Part shown: positions 7,761 through 17,513 of the stretch, in pieces
How the letters are laid out: every line of letters starts with the position of its first letter
Position numbering within the stretch: the first letter of the stretch is position 1
Source: CAINVV01 sp963663005
Lineage (GTDB): Bacteria > Bacteroidota > Bacteroidia > Bacteroidales > Prolixibacteraceae
Length of the DNA: 64,000 nucleotides
Assembly: GCA_963663005.2 (NCBI GenBank)
Contig: CAXXHH010000010.1
Location: forward strand, 1 to 64,000
Reading direction: 5' to 3'
Made by a program: the position numbers and the translations under genes
Notes under the pieces: generated by a model
The model's input: the letters and a program-made list of their open reading frames with translations, nothing else
What the model was told of the DNA's origin: nothing
The model's database searches: none

Positions 7761-7985
7761 TTACTTTTTCTCAGGTGTTTTAGCTGCAGGTTTTTCACCT
7801 TGTTTTGCTGGGCAAGCAGCAGCTTCACCAGCTTTGCAGCAGCTAGCTTTTCCTTCTTTGGAGCAAGTTGCAGCACAATCTTTCTTCTCAACTTTTACTG
7901 GTGCTTTCTTTGTATCAACAGCAAATGCAGGAGCGATCATAGCTACGGCAAATACAAAAGTCAATGCTAAGGCTAATTTTTTCAT
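7761..7985 (-). CDS. Small secreted Cys-rich protein
   Basis: 74 residues. The first 22 (MKKLALALTFVFAVAMIAPAFA) form a clear signal peptide with an AFA cleavage site. The mature part is about 50 residues, lysine- and alanine-rich, with five cysteines in CAATC, SCC and AC contexts. No family was recognised. The cysteines could bind a metal or form disulfides in the periplasm. A canonical -7 box lies upstream, and the gene is divergent from the sensor kinase gene, so regulation by that two-component system is possible but untested. Confidence 0.8.
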   Translation of the reverse strand: MKKLALALTFVFAVAMIAPAFAVDTKKAPVKVEKKDCAATCSKEGKASCCKAGEAAACPAKQGEKPAAKTPEKK

Positions 7986-8043
7986 GACAAACTGTTTTAT
8001 TAATTATTTAGTTCAAATTAAATGAAAATTATGATTCGCATTA

Positions 8044-8051
8044 CAAATGTA
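8044..8051 (-). promoter_or_regulatory. -7 promoter box of the Cys-rich protein gene
   Basis: On the minus strand this reads TACATTTG, an exact TAnnTTTG match, 59 bp before the start codon at 7985. No convincing -33 element was seen at the usual spacing. Confidence 0.5.
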
Positions 8052-8108
8052 GTTGTTAATGGTTTGTTAAAAATTTCAATTGATCAATTTTGTTTATAAT
8101 TTTACTCC

Positions 8109-9386
8109 ATGCGCAAGACCAAAAGATATATTCCTGTGTTCGTCGCTCTTCTTTCAATCCTGATTTTATTGGGATTGCAGGTTAATTGGCTTCTCTATTC
8201 CTACAAGATTGAAGAAGCTCTTTTTAGTAAGAGTGTGAGGATTGCACTAAACCAAACCATTTCTACGTTGAGTAAAGATGAGGGAATGTGTCTTTCGATG
8301 CAGAAAAGTATCTCATGCGACAGCTCTTTCCGTGCAAGTAGAAATACCACGCCACACGTTTGGAAAAACCTTGACAGCCAAATACGCCAGGAACTGGAGC
8401 AATACGATATTGATGTAGCCTTTGAATTGGCCATTTTCAAGGGGAAAGACACCTTAAAAATCAACAATTTGGATCAGTTGGTTGGATCATCCTGTTACCG
8501 GCTAAGTTTGGACAATGTGCTGAAAATGTCTGATACAGAGATCGGGGTTATCTTCCCCAACAGATATAATTTTTTCCTGCACAGGATGGGTCTGATGTTT
8601 CTGGGTTCGATCCTTTTGATTTTATTGATTGGGGTTTCATTTATGCTTGTAATACAATACTATCTGAAAGAAATCCATCTCTCGAAAAACATTAAAGAAA
8701 TGGTTAACAATTTGGCTCACGAATTTAAGACACCCATTTCCAGTATTTCACTTGCCGCCAAAATGATAAATCAATCTGAGGCAGTCACAAATAACCTGAA
8801 GCTCAAAAGATATACTGAAACAATTCTTGAGGAAAATAAGCGTCTACAACGGCAGTCGGATAGAATCTTAAAATTGGCGGCGATTGAAGAGAATAATATG
8901 GAATATAGCTTTCAGGAAGTTGATATTCAGGAAATATTGGATGAAGCAATTCGTTCTATTGATTTCTTAGTGGAGCAAAAAGGGGGGAAAATCACTAAGG
9001 ATTATGGGAGTGAATCCATACGGATTTTTGGCGACAGAGGTGAGTTAGTGCAGGTAGTCATGAATTTATTGGTAAATGCATACAAATATTCTCATCAGAA
9101 GGTTGAAATTACCGTTTCCCTCAGAAAAACAACAAATGGCGCTGTTGTTGAAATAGTAGATAATGGTATCGGCATTCCGAAAAAAGAAAAGAAGAAAATT
9201 TTTGATAAATATTACCGCGTTTCGACTGGAAATCAGCATAATGCTAAAGGGTTTGGCATCGGGTTATATTACGTTAAAGAGGTTTTGAAAGTTCACCACG
9301 CGACCATCCATGTTGAAAGTGAACCGGGAAAGGGAAGTCGCTTTTCGATCCATTTTCCAAAAAAGAGAGGAGAATCATGGAGCTGA
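8109..9386 (+). CDS. Sensor histidine kinase, RprX-like
   Basis: 425 residues. A first membrane helix (about 8-30), a periplasmic sensor loop (31-155) with four cysteines, and a second helix (161-183) precede the kinase core. The dimerisation/phosphoacceptor box is NLAHEFKTPISS with His204. The ATPase domain shows the N box NLLVNAYKYS, the G1 box DNGIGIP, the F box FDKYYR and the G2 box GFGIGLYYVKEVL. The gene overlaps the response regulator gene by 10 bp, so they form a two-component pair resembling Bacteroides RprX/RprY. The signal sensed is unknown. The cysteine-containing sensor loop and the divergent Cys-rich secreted protein may be related. Confidence 0.93.
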   Translation: MRKTKRYIPVFVALLSILILLGLQVNWLLYSYKIEEALFSKSVRIALNQTISTLSKDEGMCLSMQKSISCDSSFRASRNTTPHVWKNLDSQIRQELEQYDIDVAFELAIFKGKDTLKINNLDQLVGSSCYRLSLDNVLKMSDTEIGVIFPNRYNFFLHRMGLMFLGSILLILLIGVSFMLVIQYYLKEIHLSKNIKEMVNNLAHEFKTPISSISLAAKMINQSEAVTNNLKLKRYTETILEENKRLQRQSDRILKLAAIEENNMEYSFQEVDIQEILDEAIRSIDFLVEQKGGKITKDYGSESIRIFGDRGELVQVVMNLLVNAYKYSHQKVEITVSLRKTTNGAVVEIVDNGIGIPKKEKKKIFDKYYRVSTGNQHNAKGFGIGLYYVKEVLKVHHATIHVESEPGKGSRFSIHFPKKRGESWS

Positions 9387-10072
9387 AGACTAAAGTTCTG
9401 CTTGTCGAAGATGACGAGAGTCTGGGATTCCTAATGTCCGAATTTTTAGTGTCAAAAGGATTTGATACAACACTTTGCCAGGATGGAATGACAGGATGGA
9501 AAACCTACAATTCCCAAATTTTTCATTTTGCAATCCTGGATGTGATGTTACCGGAAATGGATGGCTTCACTCTGGCCAAAAAAATCAAAGAAAAGCAGTC
9601 AGACCTCCCTATTATCTTTGTTACGGCGCGCTCAATGAAAGAGGATAAGCTTAAGGGATTCAATCTTGGTGTGGACGATTATATTACAAAGCCATTTGAT
9701 GAGGATGAACTATTTTGGCGGATACAGGCCATTTTGAACAGAATTGAAAAAAAACAGGAAATTAGGGGTGATAAAGTTCAAATCGGTCGATATTGTTATG
9801 AATATCGCAATCAAAGTATTGATCTGGAAAGTGTTCGCAGAAGGCTGACAAAAAGGGAAAATGATGTATTCTTTTTGCTTATTCAGAATATTGGACAGAT
9901 AGTGAAGAGAGAGGATATTTTAACCTCGATATGGGGAAATAACGACTATTTTTCAGGGAGAAGTTTGGATGTTTATATTTCCAAACTTCGCAAATACCTC
10001 CAGGACGATCCATCTATCTGCATTGAAAATATTTCTAAAGTTGGTTTCATGCTTCGGATTAACCAGAAATAA
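9377..10072 (+). CDS. OmpR-family response regulator, RprY-like
   Basis: 231 residues. The receiver domain (1-120) has the acidic pair EDD (11-13), the phosphoacceptor Asp55 (ILDVMLPE), a TA motif and the conserved Lys in YITKPF. Residues 130-230 are a winged helix of the OmpR/PhoB type (LTKREND, IWGNNDYFSGRSLDVYISKL). It is translated from an ATG preceded by AGAGAGGAGA, an unusually good Shine-Dalgarno sequence for this genome, inside the end of the kinase gene, which suggests translational coupling. It should bind DNA when phosphorylated by the kinase encoded just upstream. Confidence 0.95.
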   Translation: MELKTKVLLVEDDESLGFLMSEFLVSKGFDTTLCQDGMTGWKTYNSQIFHFAILDVMLPEMDGFTLAKKIKEKQSDLPIIFVTARSMKEDKLKGFNLGVDDYITKPFDEDELFWRIQAILNRIEKKQEIRGDKVQIGRYCYEYRNQSIDLESVRRRLTKRENDVFFLLIQNIGQIVKREDILTSIWGNNDYFSGRSLDVYISKLRKYLQDDPSICIENISKVGFMLRINQK

Positions 10073-10085
10073 CTCAAACGAAAAA

Positions 10086-10115
10086 CGGGCGGCCAATAAT
10101 GACCGCCCGCTTTTT
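10086..10115. terminator. Rho-independent terminator between convergent genes
   Basis: A GC-rich 7-bp stem CGGGCGG (10086-10092) / CCGCCCG (10103-10109), followed by CTTTTTATT and preceded by AAAAA, fits termination of the response regulator transcript and, in reverse, of the transketolase transcript. Confidence 0.85.
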
Positions 10116-10128
10116 ATTATTGAAGCAA

Positions 10129-12156
10129 TTAACTCAAAAGTATGTTTACTTGCTTATAAACATTTTCCGCGGTGAATCCCAACTGTTCATCAAGAACCTC
10201 ATATGGGGCAGAGAATCCGAATGAATTCAATCCCCAAACGGCACCTGCATCTCCGACCAATCCTCTTAGCGTAGAAGGAATACCGGCAGTCAAGCCAAAT
10301 TTAGGCACTCCTGGCGTTAATACCGCGTTCTGGTATTTTTTATCCTGTTCTCTGAAAAGACCTTCAGATGGGGCAGAAACCACGCGTACATTTTTCCCAT
10401 CCCGTGCCCTAAGCAGCTTAGCTCCTTCTACCAATGTAGCAACTTCCGAGCCAGAAGCGACGAGAATCACATCAGGTTGATTGCACTCTTCCACAACATA
10501 GGCGCCCTTTGCCAGCTGTTTGGCCTCTTCAAATCTGCTAGTAAGAGCAGGAAGATCTTTAATATTCTGACGTGAAAGAACCAGTGCGGTAGGAGTAGAA
10601 GAATTTTCTAAAGCCAGTTGCCATGCAATAGTTGTTTCATTAGCATCCGCCGGACGTAACACAAGGACGGAATTTTCACCGTCGTGATTCTTAAGTTGTT
10701 CCATAAGTCTCAATTGTGCTTCGTGCTCAACTGGCTGATGGGTAGGTCCGTCCTCGCCAACGCGGAAAGCATCGTGGGTCCAAACAAACTTAACAGGGAG
10801 CTGCATAAGTGCAGACATCCGTAAAGCCGGCTTCATATAATCTGAGAATACAAAGAATGTTGCACAAACCGGGATAATTCCGCCGTGAAGAGCCATTCCA
10901 TTCATTACGCATCCCATAGTGAGCTCACTAACACCAGCTTGCAGAAAAGCGCCTGTGAAGTCCCCTTTCGTGAATGCGTGGCTATTATTCAAGAATCCGT
11001 CAGTTTTATCCGAGTTGGAAAGGTCTGCCGAAGAAACAACCATATTTTCGACTTCTTTTGCGAAAGCGGCCAATACTGTTGCAGAGGCATTTCGGGTGGC
11101 AGCACCAGCCTTTTGAGAAATTTTTGAATAATCAAAATCCGGCGTTTCACCTGATAAGAATTTTTCCAATTTTAACGCTAATTCCGGATTAGCAGTCGCC
11201 CATTCATCCTCCTCGTCGTTTCTTTCATCTGCCCATTTAAGCAGATATTCTTTGCGCTTTTGGTACAAATCAGCAACCTCTGGAAAAATAGCAAACGGAT
11301 TCTCAGGATCGCCCCCTAAATTAGCGATCGTTTTTTTGAAAGATGCACCTGCGTGGGTTAAAGGCTGTCCATGTGTCGAGCACTGACGCTCAAAATTGGA
11401 TCCATCCTCCTTAACAGCCCCCTTACCCATAATTGTTTTACCAATGATGAGCGTAGGACGACTTTTCTCGATAATTGCAGCATTTAATGCGTTACGAATC
11501 TCGTCGGCATCATTCCCATTAATTGAAAGGACGTTCCATCCCCAGGCAATGTATTTTGAGGCAGTATCTTCGCTGGTCACAGAACTGGTTCCTGTTGATA
11601 ATTGAATATCATTAGAATCGTAAAACATGATCAGATTATTCAGTCCAAGGTGACCGGCCAGGCGCCCTGCTCCCTGAGATATCTCTTCCTGAACGCCACC
11701 GTCAGAAATGAATGTAAATGTCTTGTGCGCCATCCACTCGCCGAAACGTGCTACCAAAAAGCGTTCTGCAATAGCAGCACCAACAGCCATTGCATGACCC
11801 TGTCCAAGTGGTCCGGAGGTATTTTCTATTCCTCTATCGGTATCAACTTCGGGATGACCAGGTGTTACCGAACCCCATTGGCGGAAGTTCTTCAGATCTT
11901 CGATAGAAAATAATCCGGCAAGTGACAATACGGAATAGAGCATTGGTGACATGTGACCGGGATCAAGAAAGAATCTGTCACGAAATGGCCAGTTCATATC
12001 GGCAGGATCATATTTCAAAAACTCAGAGTAGAGTATATTGATAAAATCAGACCCACCCATAGCACCACCGGGATGGCCTGAATTGGATTTTTCAACCATG
12101 GCAGCAGAGAGGATCCGAATATTGTCTGCTGCTTTGTTGACAATGATATTGTTCAT
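10129..12156 (-). CDS. tkt: Transketolase
   Basis: 675 residues, the usual length. The thiamine-diphosphate domain holds SGHPGGAMGG near residue 26, GPLGQGHAMAVGAA near 117 and the ThDP/Mg motif region GGVQEEISQGA (GDG in most homologues, here GGVQEE). The second domain shows the DAFRVGEDGPTHQPVEH signature with the catalytic Glu region, and a C-terminal transketolase domain follows. It moves two-carbon units between sugar phosphates in the non-oxidative pentose phosphate pathway, in the cytoplasm. It lies 22 bp after serA on the same strand, so they are likely co-transcribed. Confidence 0.96.
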   Translation of the reverse strand: MNNIIVNKAADNIRILSAAMVEKSNSGHPGGAMGGSDFINILYSEFLKYDPADMNWPFRDRFFLDPGHMSPMLYSVLSLAGLFSIEDLKNFRQWGSVTPGHPEVDTDRGIENTSGPLGQGHAMAVGAAIAERFLVARFGEWMAHKTFTFISDGGVQEEISQGAGRLAGHLGLNNLIMFYDSNDIQLSTGTSSVTSEDTASKYIAWGWNVLSINGNDADEIRNALNAAIIEKSRPTLIIGKTIMGKGAVKEDGSNFERQCSTHGQPLTHAGASFKKTIANLGGDPENPFAIFPEVADLYQKRKEYLLKWADERNDEEDEWATANPELALKLEKFLSGETPDFDYSKISQKAGAATRNASATVLAAFAKEVENMVVSSADLSNSDKTDGFLNNSHAFTKGDFTGAFLQAGVSELTMGCVMNGMALHGGIIPVCATFFVFSDYMKPALRMSALMQLPVKFVWTHDAFRVGEDGPTHQPVEHEAQLRLMEQLKNHDGENSVLVLRPADANETTIAWQLALENSSTPTALVLSRQNIKDLPALTSRFEEAKQLAKGAYVVEECNQPDVILVASGSEVATLVEGAKLLRARDGKNVRVVSAPSEGLFREQDKKYQNAVLTPGVPKFGLTAGIPSTLRGLVGDAGAVWGLNSFGFSAPYEVLDEQLGFTAENVYKQVNILLS

Positions 12157-12178
12157 TTTATGAAATTAAGTTTTGATA

Positions 12179-13354
12179 TTATTTCGAAGGCAAGATCCGA
12201 ACCATCAGGACACCGTCAATGGCTTCAATTTTCTGACGAACACAGTCCGGAGCTTCAATACAATCGGTATCGATGATATTATAGGCAACTTCATTCTTAT
12301 TGCGGTTCAGCATGTTAGCAATATTAATGTTGTCTTGCGCCAAAATTGAGGTAATCTGACTCACCATATTTGGAATATTCCGATTGGCAATAATAATTCT
12401 TGCACAGTTAGACCGATCCATTACAGCCTTTGGAAAATTTACAGAGTTACGAATGTTTCCATTTTCAAGGAAATCGATCAGCTGATTGGCTGCCATAATT
12501 GCACAATTGACTTCAGACTCGTTTGTTGACGCGCCCAGGTGAGGAATTGGAATTATTCCGGGGACGTTCAGTACGGAGGCATCTGGAAAATCGGTTACGT
12601 AACAAGCGACTTTCTTGCGCTCAATACCAGCAATTATGTCGGCGTTAACGACTAATTCACCTCGTGCAAAGTTCATAATTTTTACACCGTCTTTCATAAG
12701 TGCAATCTTATCAGAGTTAATGAACCCACGGGTGGCGTCCATTAGCGGGACATGCAACGTAATAAAATCGGCCTGCGCCACACAACCTTCAATACTCTCT
12801 GACCGCACAATGCTTTGATCAAGCTTCCATGCATTATCAACAGTAATAAACGGATCAAAACCAATCACTTTCATCCCGAGGGACTTTGCAACATTCGCTA
12901 CCAGTACACCGATATCACCAAGTCCGATAATAGCCAGAGTCTTCCCTTTTAATTCAATCCCGCCGTAGGCAGCTTTTCCCTTTTCGACTAAAGCAGGAAC
13001 CTTATCGCTCTCAGCTTTCAGAGTCTGAGCCCACGCGATCCCGCCAATAACGTCTCTGGATGCCAATAACATTCCGGCAATAACCAATTCTTTAACTCCA
13101 TTAGCATTAGCTCCAGGTGTATTAAATACAACAATCCCCTTATCAGTACAACGATCGATGGGAATATTATTGACACCTGCTCCTGCCCTTGCAACAGCCT
13201 TTAGTGAAGCCGGCAATTCCATTTCGTGCATCGAGAAACTTCTCAGAAGCATTGCATCCGGAGCTGAAATTTCGTTAGCAATTTCATATTTTGATGTTGG
13301 AAAAACCTGAAGACCTTCCTGGTCAATCTTGTTCAGCGTTTGAATCTTTAGCAT
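12179..13354 (-). CDS. serA: D-3-phosphoglycerate dehydrogenase
   Basis: 391 residues. The NAD-binding motif is GLGDIGVLVA, and the 2-hydroxyacid dehydrogenase signatures include NFARGELV with the catalytic Arg and HLGASTNESE with the catalytic His. The C-terminal 70 residues are an ACT-like domain (SNCARIIIANRNIPNMVSQI), probably for serine feedback. This is the short form without the intervening ASB domain. It performs the first step of serine synthesis. SerC is encoded 20 kb away beside a DUF1015 protein rather than here, and this gene is instead paired with transketolase. A near-consensus -7 box (minus strand, 13396-13389) precedes it. Confidence 0.93.
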   Translation of the reverse strand: MLKIQTLNKIDQEGLQVFPTSKYEIANEISAPDAMLLRSFSMHEMELPASLKAVARAGAGVNNIPIDRCTDKGIVVFNTPGANANGVKELVIAGMLLASRDVIGGIAWAQTLKAESDKVPALVEKGKAAYGGIELKGKTLAIIGLGDIGVLVANVAKSLGMKVIGFDPFITVDNAWKLDQSIVRSESIEGCVAQADFITLHVPLMDATRGFINSDKIALMKDGVKIMNFARGELVVNADIIAGIERKKVACYVTDFPDASVLNVPGIIPIPHLGASTNESEVNCAIMAANQLIDFLENGNIRNSVNFPKAVMDRSNCARIIIANRNIPNMVSQITSILAQDNINIANMLNRNKNEVAYNIIDTDCIEAPDCVRQKIEAIDGVLMVRILPSK

Positions 13355-13515
13355 CTTTTTAAATTTTAGTTAAGATGATTAATTGTGACAAATATCATAA
13401 AAATTAGCACATTATAGATGGCTGCCAGCACTATTTTAACGTTAAATTCAAATACCCTAAAAATTTTAAAAGCCACACCTACCCTAAATAATGGGCAATA
13501 TTGAATTTAATAAAA

Positions 13516-13544
13516 GAAGCCGTCCCTGGGTCAGAGACGGCTTC
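13516..13544 (-). terminator. Terminator of the OmpA-like gene
   Basis: The stem GAAGCCGTC (13516-13524) / GACGGCTTC (13536-13544) is followed on the minus strand by TTTTATT. It lies 21 bp after the stop codon at 13566. Confidence 0.85.
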
Positions 13545-13565
13545 CAAAATTTTTATGCTGATTGA

Positions 13566-14771
13566 TTATTCAATAACCAATGTTTCAGTTCTACGATTTG
13601 CTTGGTGTTCAGCTTCAGTACATTTAACACCGTCTTTACATTTGTTGACGAGTTGAGTTTCACCGAAAGCCTGAGCGTTTACTCTGGAGGCACTAATTCC
13701 TTTAGCTGTCAAATAATCCAAAACAGATTTGCCGCGTTTCTCAGAAAGCTTCATGTTATAGCTGGCAGGACCTCTGCTATCTGTATGAGATTTCATTTCC
13801 AGATTAACAGTTGGATTGGCTTGCATCTCCTTGCCTAAGCGATCCAATTCAGCTTTTGCTTCAGGATTCAAATTCCATTTATCAAAGGCAAAATAGACTT
13901 TGAAAATTTGACCAACACAAGCAGGAGTTACATGCTTTGGTGGAGCTGGAGGAGTTGGTTTTGGCTCTGGCTTTGGCTCTGGTTTTGGCTGAGGTTTTGG
14001 TGCTTCAACAACTGGTGCTGGTGGCGCAGGTTTTTTACCCAGAACGAAGTTTAATCCGGCATGAGTGTAGAGATACGATTCCCTAACCTGACCAAGTAAA
14101 AATGGTTGACCTAAACCTCCTTGATTGCCACCATCCAGACGGTTGGTATTAACCAGGCTATATTGTGTACCAAGATCAAGTTTTACATTATCAGCCAAAC
14201 GGAAGACAAGACCAGCACCAACAGGAACGGTAAAATATCTCCATGACTTCTGCGTTGTAGCATCACTCATATCTTTACCAACTACATTAGTAGCTCCGAT
14301 ACCCAATTTGGTGTACCAATAGAACTTCCTGTCAAATTTTTCCTTTGAGAAAAGATTCGACATATTCCAAACCGTGTTAAGATCAAGTTCATTAACACTG
14401 GTTTTGAAGGCTTTAGGAACTACTGCCTTGAGCGTTGAGATGTCAAGAGAAGTAGATAATTTAGATCCGGCCTTAGGTGTTCCCGTGAGTGAGGTTCCGT
14501 TGTATGCAGCTTCCAAGGCAAATACATTTGTGAAATTTTTCCGGACAAATGCTCCGTAGCCTAAATTCAAATCACTCTTAAAATCATTAAAATGATTTAA
14601 GAATTGACTTTTACTGACAACGGTAGACCCAGTAAAATTCGATACGCCAGCACTTACGCCAAGCTCCCACTTATTGTATGGTAATTTTTCTCCCTTATCC
14701 CCTTTCTCCTGAGCGCAAATAAGGGCAGTGCTCGCGAAAAGAAATACAACAATTAAGCTAAGTTTTTTCAT
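13566..14771 (-). CDS. OmpA-family outer membrane protein
   Basis: 401 residues. A signal peptide (MKKLSLIVVFLFASTALICA) is followed by a beta-barrel of about 230 residues, a Pro/Lys/Glu hinge (PKPEPKPEPKP, about 258-275) and a C-terminal OmpA peptidoglycan-binding domain. The last contains FAFDKWNLNPEAKAELDRL and HTDSRGPASYNMKLSEKR, with the Asp and Arg that grip diaminopimelate. It anchors the outer membrane to peptidoglycan. A pair of cysteines in the domain end (NKCKDGVKC) is typical of Bacteroidota OmpA proteins. It is a single gene with its own terminator and a long AT-rich upstream region. Confidence 0.93.
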   Translation of the reverse strand: MKKLSLIVVFLFASTALICAQEKGDKGEKLPYNKWELGVSAGVSNFTGSTVVSKSQFLNHFNDFKSDLNLGYGAFVRKNFTNVFALEAAYNGTSLTGTPKAGSKLSTSLDISTLKAVVPKAFKTSVNELDLNTVWNMSNLFSKEKFDRKFYWYTKLGIGATNVVGKDMSDATTQKSWRYFTVPVGAGLVFRLADNVKLDLGTQYSLVNTNRLDGGNQGGLGQPFLLGQVRESYLYTHAGLNFVLGKKPAPPAPVVEAPKPQPKPEPKPEPKPTPPAPPKHVTPACVGQIFKVYFAFDKWNLNPEAKAELDRLGKEMQANPTVNLEMKSHTDSRGPASYNMKLSEKRGKSVLDYLTAKGISASRVNAQAFGETQLVNKCKDGVKCTEAEHQANRRTETLVIE

Positions 14772-15143
14772 AACCAGAGTTTTTAATGTTGATTGAATAT
14801 ATTTATATTTCTAAATAGTTTATTTTAGACACTACAAATTAACAAAACATTGGAAAGATAAACAACTATTTTTTAAGTTATTTTACAATATTTTAACACA
14901 GGAGCACCAAAAATGGAAATCACTGTATTTAATGGCTAATATGTTTGATATCTGAGTGATAAAATATTATTTAAACAATTGCAATATACTAAAATAAAAT
15001 CGCATTTGAACTCAATAAACCAGTTATTATTGGGTTATTATTAAAATAAATTTGGGAAAACAGTTTGCAACACAATTTACACTGAAGGTTAATAATTGTT
15101 TAGTATGATCCATAATTAATTAAGCATCGTAAATTAAATTGGT
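14772..15143. other. AT-rich intergenic region between divergent genes
   Basis: About 370 bases holding the upstream regions of the OmpA-like gene (leftward) and rsmE (rightward). No exact TAnnTTTG box, repeat or RNA structure was recognised. Short stretches such as TTATTATTGGGTTATTATT are simple AT-rich repeats. Confidence 0.5.
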
Positions 15144-15848
15144 ATGAATATATTTTATGTTTCCGACGCACAGAGAGGTTCGATTAGACTTAATGCGGAG
15201 GAATCGCGACACTGCATTAAAGTACTTAGGCTTCGAAAAGATGATCATGTTTATTTGATGAATGGGAAGGGTTCCATATTTGAAGCTGTCATATCGACAC
15301 CAGATATTAACGCCTGTGTATTAGAAATCATCAGTGAAAATAAGAAAGAGGTTCCCCGTCCCTACCGCCTATCAATTGCAATCGCCCCCACAAAAAACAT
15401 TGAACGGTTTGAGTGGTTTTTGGAAAAAGCGACGGAAATAGGAATTGACAGAATCATTCCGTTAATATGCCAACACTCTGAAAGAAAGGAGATAAAGACC
15501 GACAGGCTTGAGAAGATACTAATTTCGGCCTCGAAACAATCGGGTCAGTTATTCCTGCCCGAACTAACGAATTTGGTTTCGTTTAAAGATTTAATAAAGA
15601 TGCCTTTCCAGGGTGACAAAATGATTGCCCATTGCGCTGACGGCGAGAAAAAAGAGTTAAAAAATGCTATTTCGCCTGGCAAAGAAACTTTAATACTAAT
15701 TGGGCCGGAAGGCGATTTTGATTCAACTGAAATTAACTCAGCCATTGAGAAAGGATTTTGTCCGGTCTCAATGGCTGAGTCAAGATTGCGAACTGAGACG
15801 GCAGGTATTGTGGCCTGTCACACAGTATGTCTTATTAATCAAAAGTAG
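15144..15848 (+). CDS. rsmE: 16S rRNA (uracil-1498-N3)-methyltransferase
   Basis: 234 residues, matching the RsmE family. The N-terminal PUA-like part contains RHCIKVLRLRKDD. The SPOUT-type knotted domain shows KATEIGIDRIIPL, then LIGPEGDFDSTEI (the GPEG motif) and SRLRTETAGIVACH at the end, which together form the S-adenosylmethionine site. It methylates U1498 of 16S rRNA in the small subunit. Its stop codon is only 3 bp from the convergent PPi-phosphofructokinase stop, with no terminator between them. Confidence 0.95.
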   Translation: MNIFYVSDAQRGSIRLNAEESRHCIKVLRLRKDDHVYLMNGKGSIFEAVISTPDINACVLEIISENKKEVPRPYRLSIAIAPTKNIERFEWFLEKATEIGIDRIIPLICQHSERKEIKTDRLEKILISASKQSGQLFLPELTNLVSFKDLIKMPFQGDKMIAHCADGEKKELKNAISPGKETLILIGPEGDFDSTEINSAIEKGFCPVSMAESRLRTETAGIVACHTVCLINQK

Positions 15849-15851
15849 CTA

Positions 15852-17513
15852 TTACTTCTTCCCCTGCTCCAACTGTAGGGTTTTGGTAGTAGCATCGCAG
15901 ACAGAGGTTGGTCCCCAATATTGAATTGGTCCGGGATAAACGTATGATGTTTTGATAGCCCATTCGTCGCGTTTTGCAGCAAAAGTCTTGAATGGAGCTC
16001 CATCCATCCGGACAAGAGCTTTTTGTATTACCGGTTTCATGACGCCGTTGCGACGTTCCATGTTCATCATCATTGTAATTGGGACACCACCGGCGATCCA
16101 ATTATCAGATGATTCGGTTGTATTCCTGACAGATGCCATATACCCGGATTTACCGTCAGCGATAAGAAATGCCGCAGTCTGACCCAGTGAATAGCAATAA
16201 TCAGCATCAAAATTAGAAGGAACGGCACAACGTCCTTCGTATCCGAAGAAATGGTTTTGCGCTGAGAATTTCACTTTTACAATTCCTGTTTTCTTAAGGT
16301 GCGATAATTGTTTTTCGACCATCTCAATCAACAGTTTCTCAGTCTCAATTCTGGAAACCTGAACATTACCGTGAGGATCACGATCCAAAGTAAGTTGTTT
16401 GGCAATGCCTTTGGGCAATGATTTGAAAACTTTTGCAGAAGGCTCGTTAAGACGCTGAATTACATAATCCCGTCTGTCGTCATCCGAAACAATTGCATTG
16501 AAGGCATCCGCGGAAGCAGAACCTTCGGCAAGAAGCTCATTCAGCTCCTCAATTAAAATTTTCATCTCTGGGATAAACTCAATCAAACCTTCGGGAATTA
16601 ACGCAACTCCGAAATTTTCATTGTTGGCTGCACGCTTTGAAATTGTGCGTACCAGATCGTCGACTATTTGTTGCAATGTTTGTTCCTTATGGGCCACTTC
16701 TTCAGAGATCAGGCAGACATTAGGCTGTGTTTGGAGGGCACATTCCAATCCGATGTGCGAAGCTGAACGACCCATCAATTTGATAAAGTGCCAATATTTT
16801 TTTGCGGATGTTGCATCTCTCATGATATTCCCAATCAACTCGGAATAAACTTTGCAAGCGGTATCGAAACCGAAAGAAGTTTCGATCATCTCATTTTTTA
16901 AATCGCCGTCGATGGTCTTAGGACATCCGATAACCTGTACTCCACTTTTTTTCTGAAGATAATATTCAGCTAATACACAGGCATTTGTATTGGAGTCATC
17001 GCCTCCGATGATTACAATTGCTGAAAGGGAAAGTTTTTTGCAAATGTCGAGCCCTTTATCGTATTGCTCGGTTTCCTCTAATTTTGTCCGGCCGGAACCA
17101 ATGATATCGAACCCTCCGGTATTTCTAAACTCCTCTACTATTTCGTCTGTGATTTCAATATAATTATGCAGTACTAAACCGCTGGGTCCACCCAAAAATC
17201 CATAAAGTCTATTGTTCGGATTGAGCTTTTTCAAGGCATCAAAAACGCCGGAAATTACATTGTGTCCTCCGGGTGCTTGTCCGCCCGACAAAATTACGCC
17301 AACATTCAGAATTTTGGCAGGATCCAATCCCTCACCTGCTTCCAGCGTAACGGTTGGCATTCCATATGTGTTTGGAAATAATTTCTTAATATCAGCCTGA
17401 TCAGCAACTGATTCGGTCTTTTTCCCGAAGACTACTTTCACATTTCCCTGCAATGCTTTTGGCATCTTTGGCGAATACTTCGCCCTTTCGATTTGTAAGG
17501 CACTTTTAGTCAT
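15852..17513 (-). CDS. pfp: PPi-dependent 6-phosphofructokinase (long form)
   Basis: 553 residues, the length of the long PFP clade. The diphosphate preference is shown by IIGGDDSNTNA (about 168-178, Asp where ATP enzymes have Gly) and by CPKTIDGDLKN (197-207). The active-site strand GVILSGGQAPGGHNVI lies at 72-87, and MGRSASHIGLECAL is the fructose-6-phosphate region. It interconverts fructose 6-phosphate and fructose 1,6-bisphosphate using pyrophosphate, so it can work in glycolysis and gluconeogenesis. Confidence 0.95.
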   Translation of the reverse strand: MTKSALQIERAKYSPKMPKALQGNVKVVFGKKTESVADQADIKKLFPNTYGMPTVTLEAGEGLDPAKILNVGVILSGGQAPGGHNVISGVFDALKKLNPNNRLYGFLGGPSGLVLHNYIEITDEIVEEFRNTGGFDIIGSGRTKLEETEQYDKGLDICKKLSLSAIVIIGGDDSNTNACVLAEYYLQKKSGVQVIGCPKTIDGDLKNEMIETSFGFDTACKVYSELIGNIMRDATSAKKYWHFIKLMGRSASHIGLECALQTQPNVCLISEEVAHKEQTLQQIVDDLVRTISKRAANNENFGVALIPEGLIEFIPEMKILIEELNELLAEGSASADAFNAIVSDDDRRDYVIQRLNEPSAKVFKSLPKGIAKQLTLDRDPHGNVQVSRIETEKLLIEMVEKQLSHLKKTGIVKVKFSAQNHFFGYEGRCAVPSNFDADYCYSLGQTAAFLIADGKSGYMASVRNTTESSDNWIAGGVPITMMMNMERRNGVMKPVIQKALVRMDGAPFKTFAAKRDEWAIKTSYVYPGPIQYWGPTSVCDATTKTLQLEQGKK

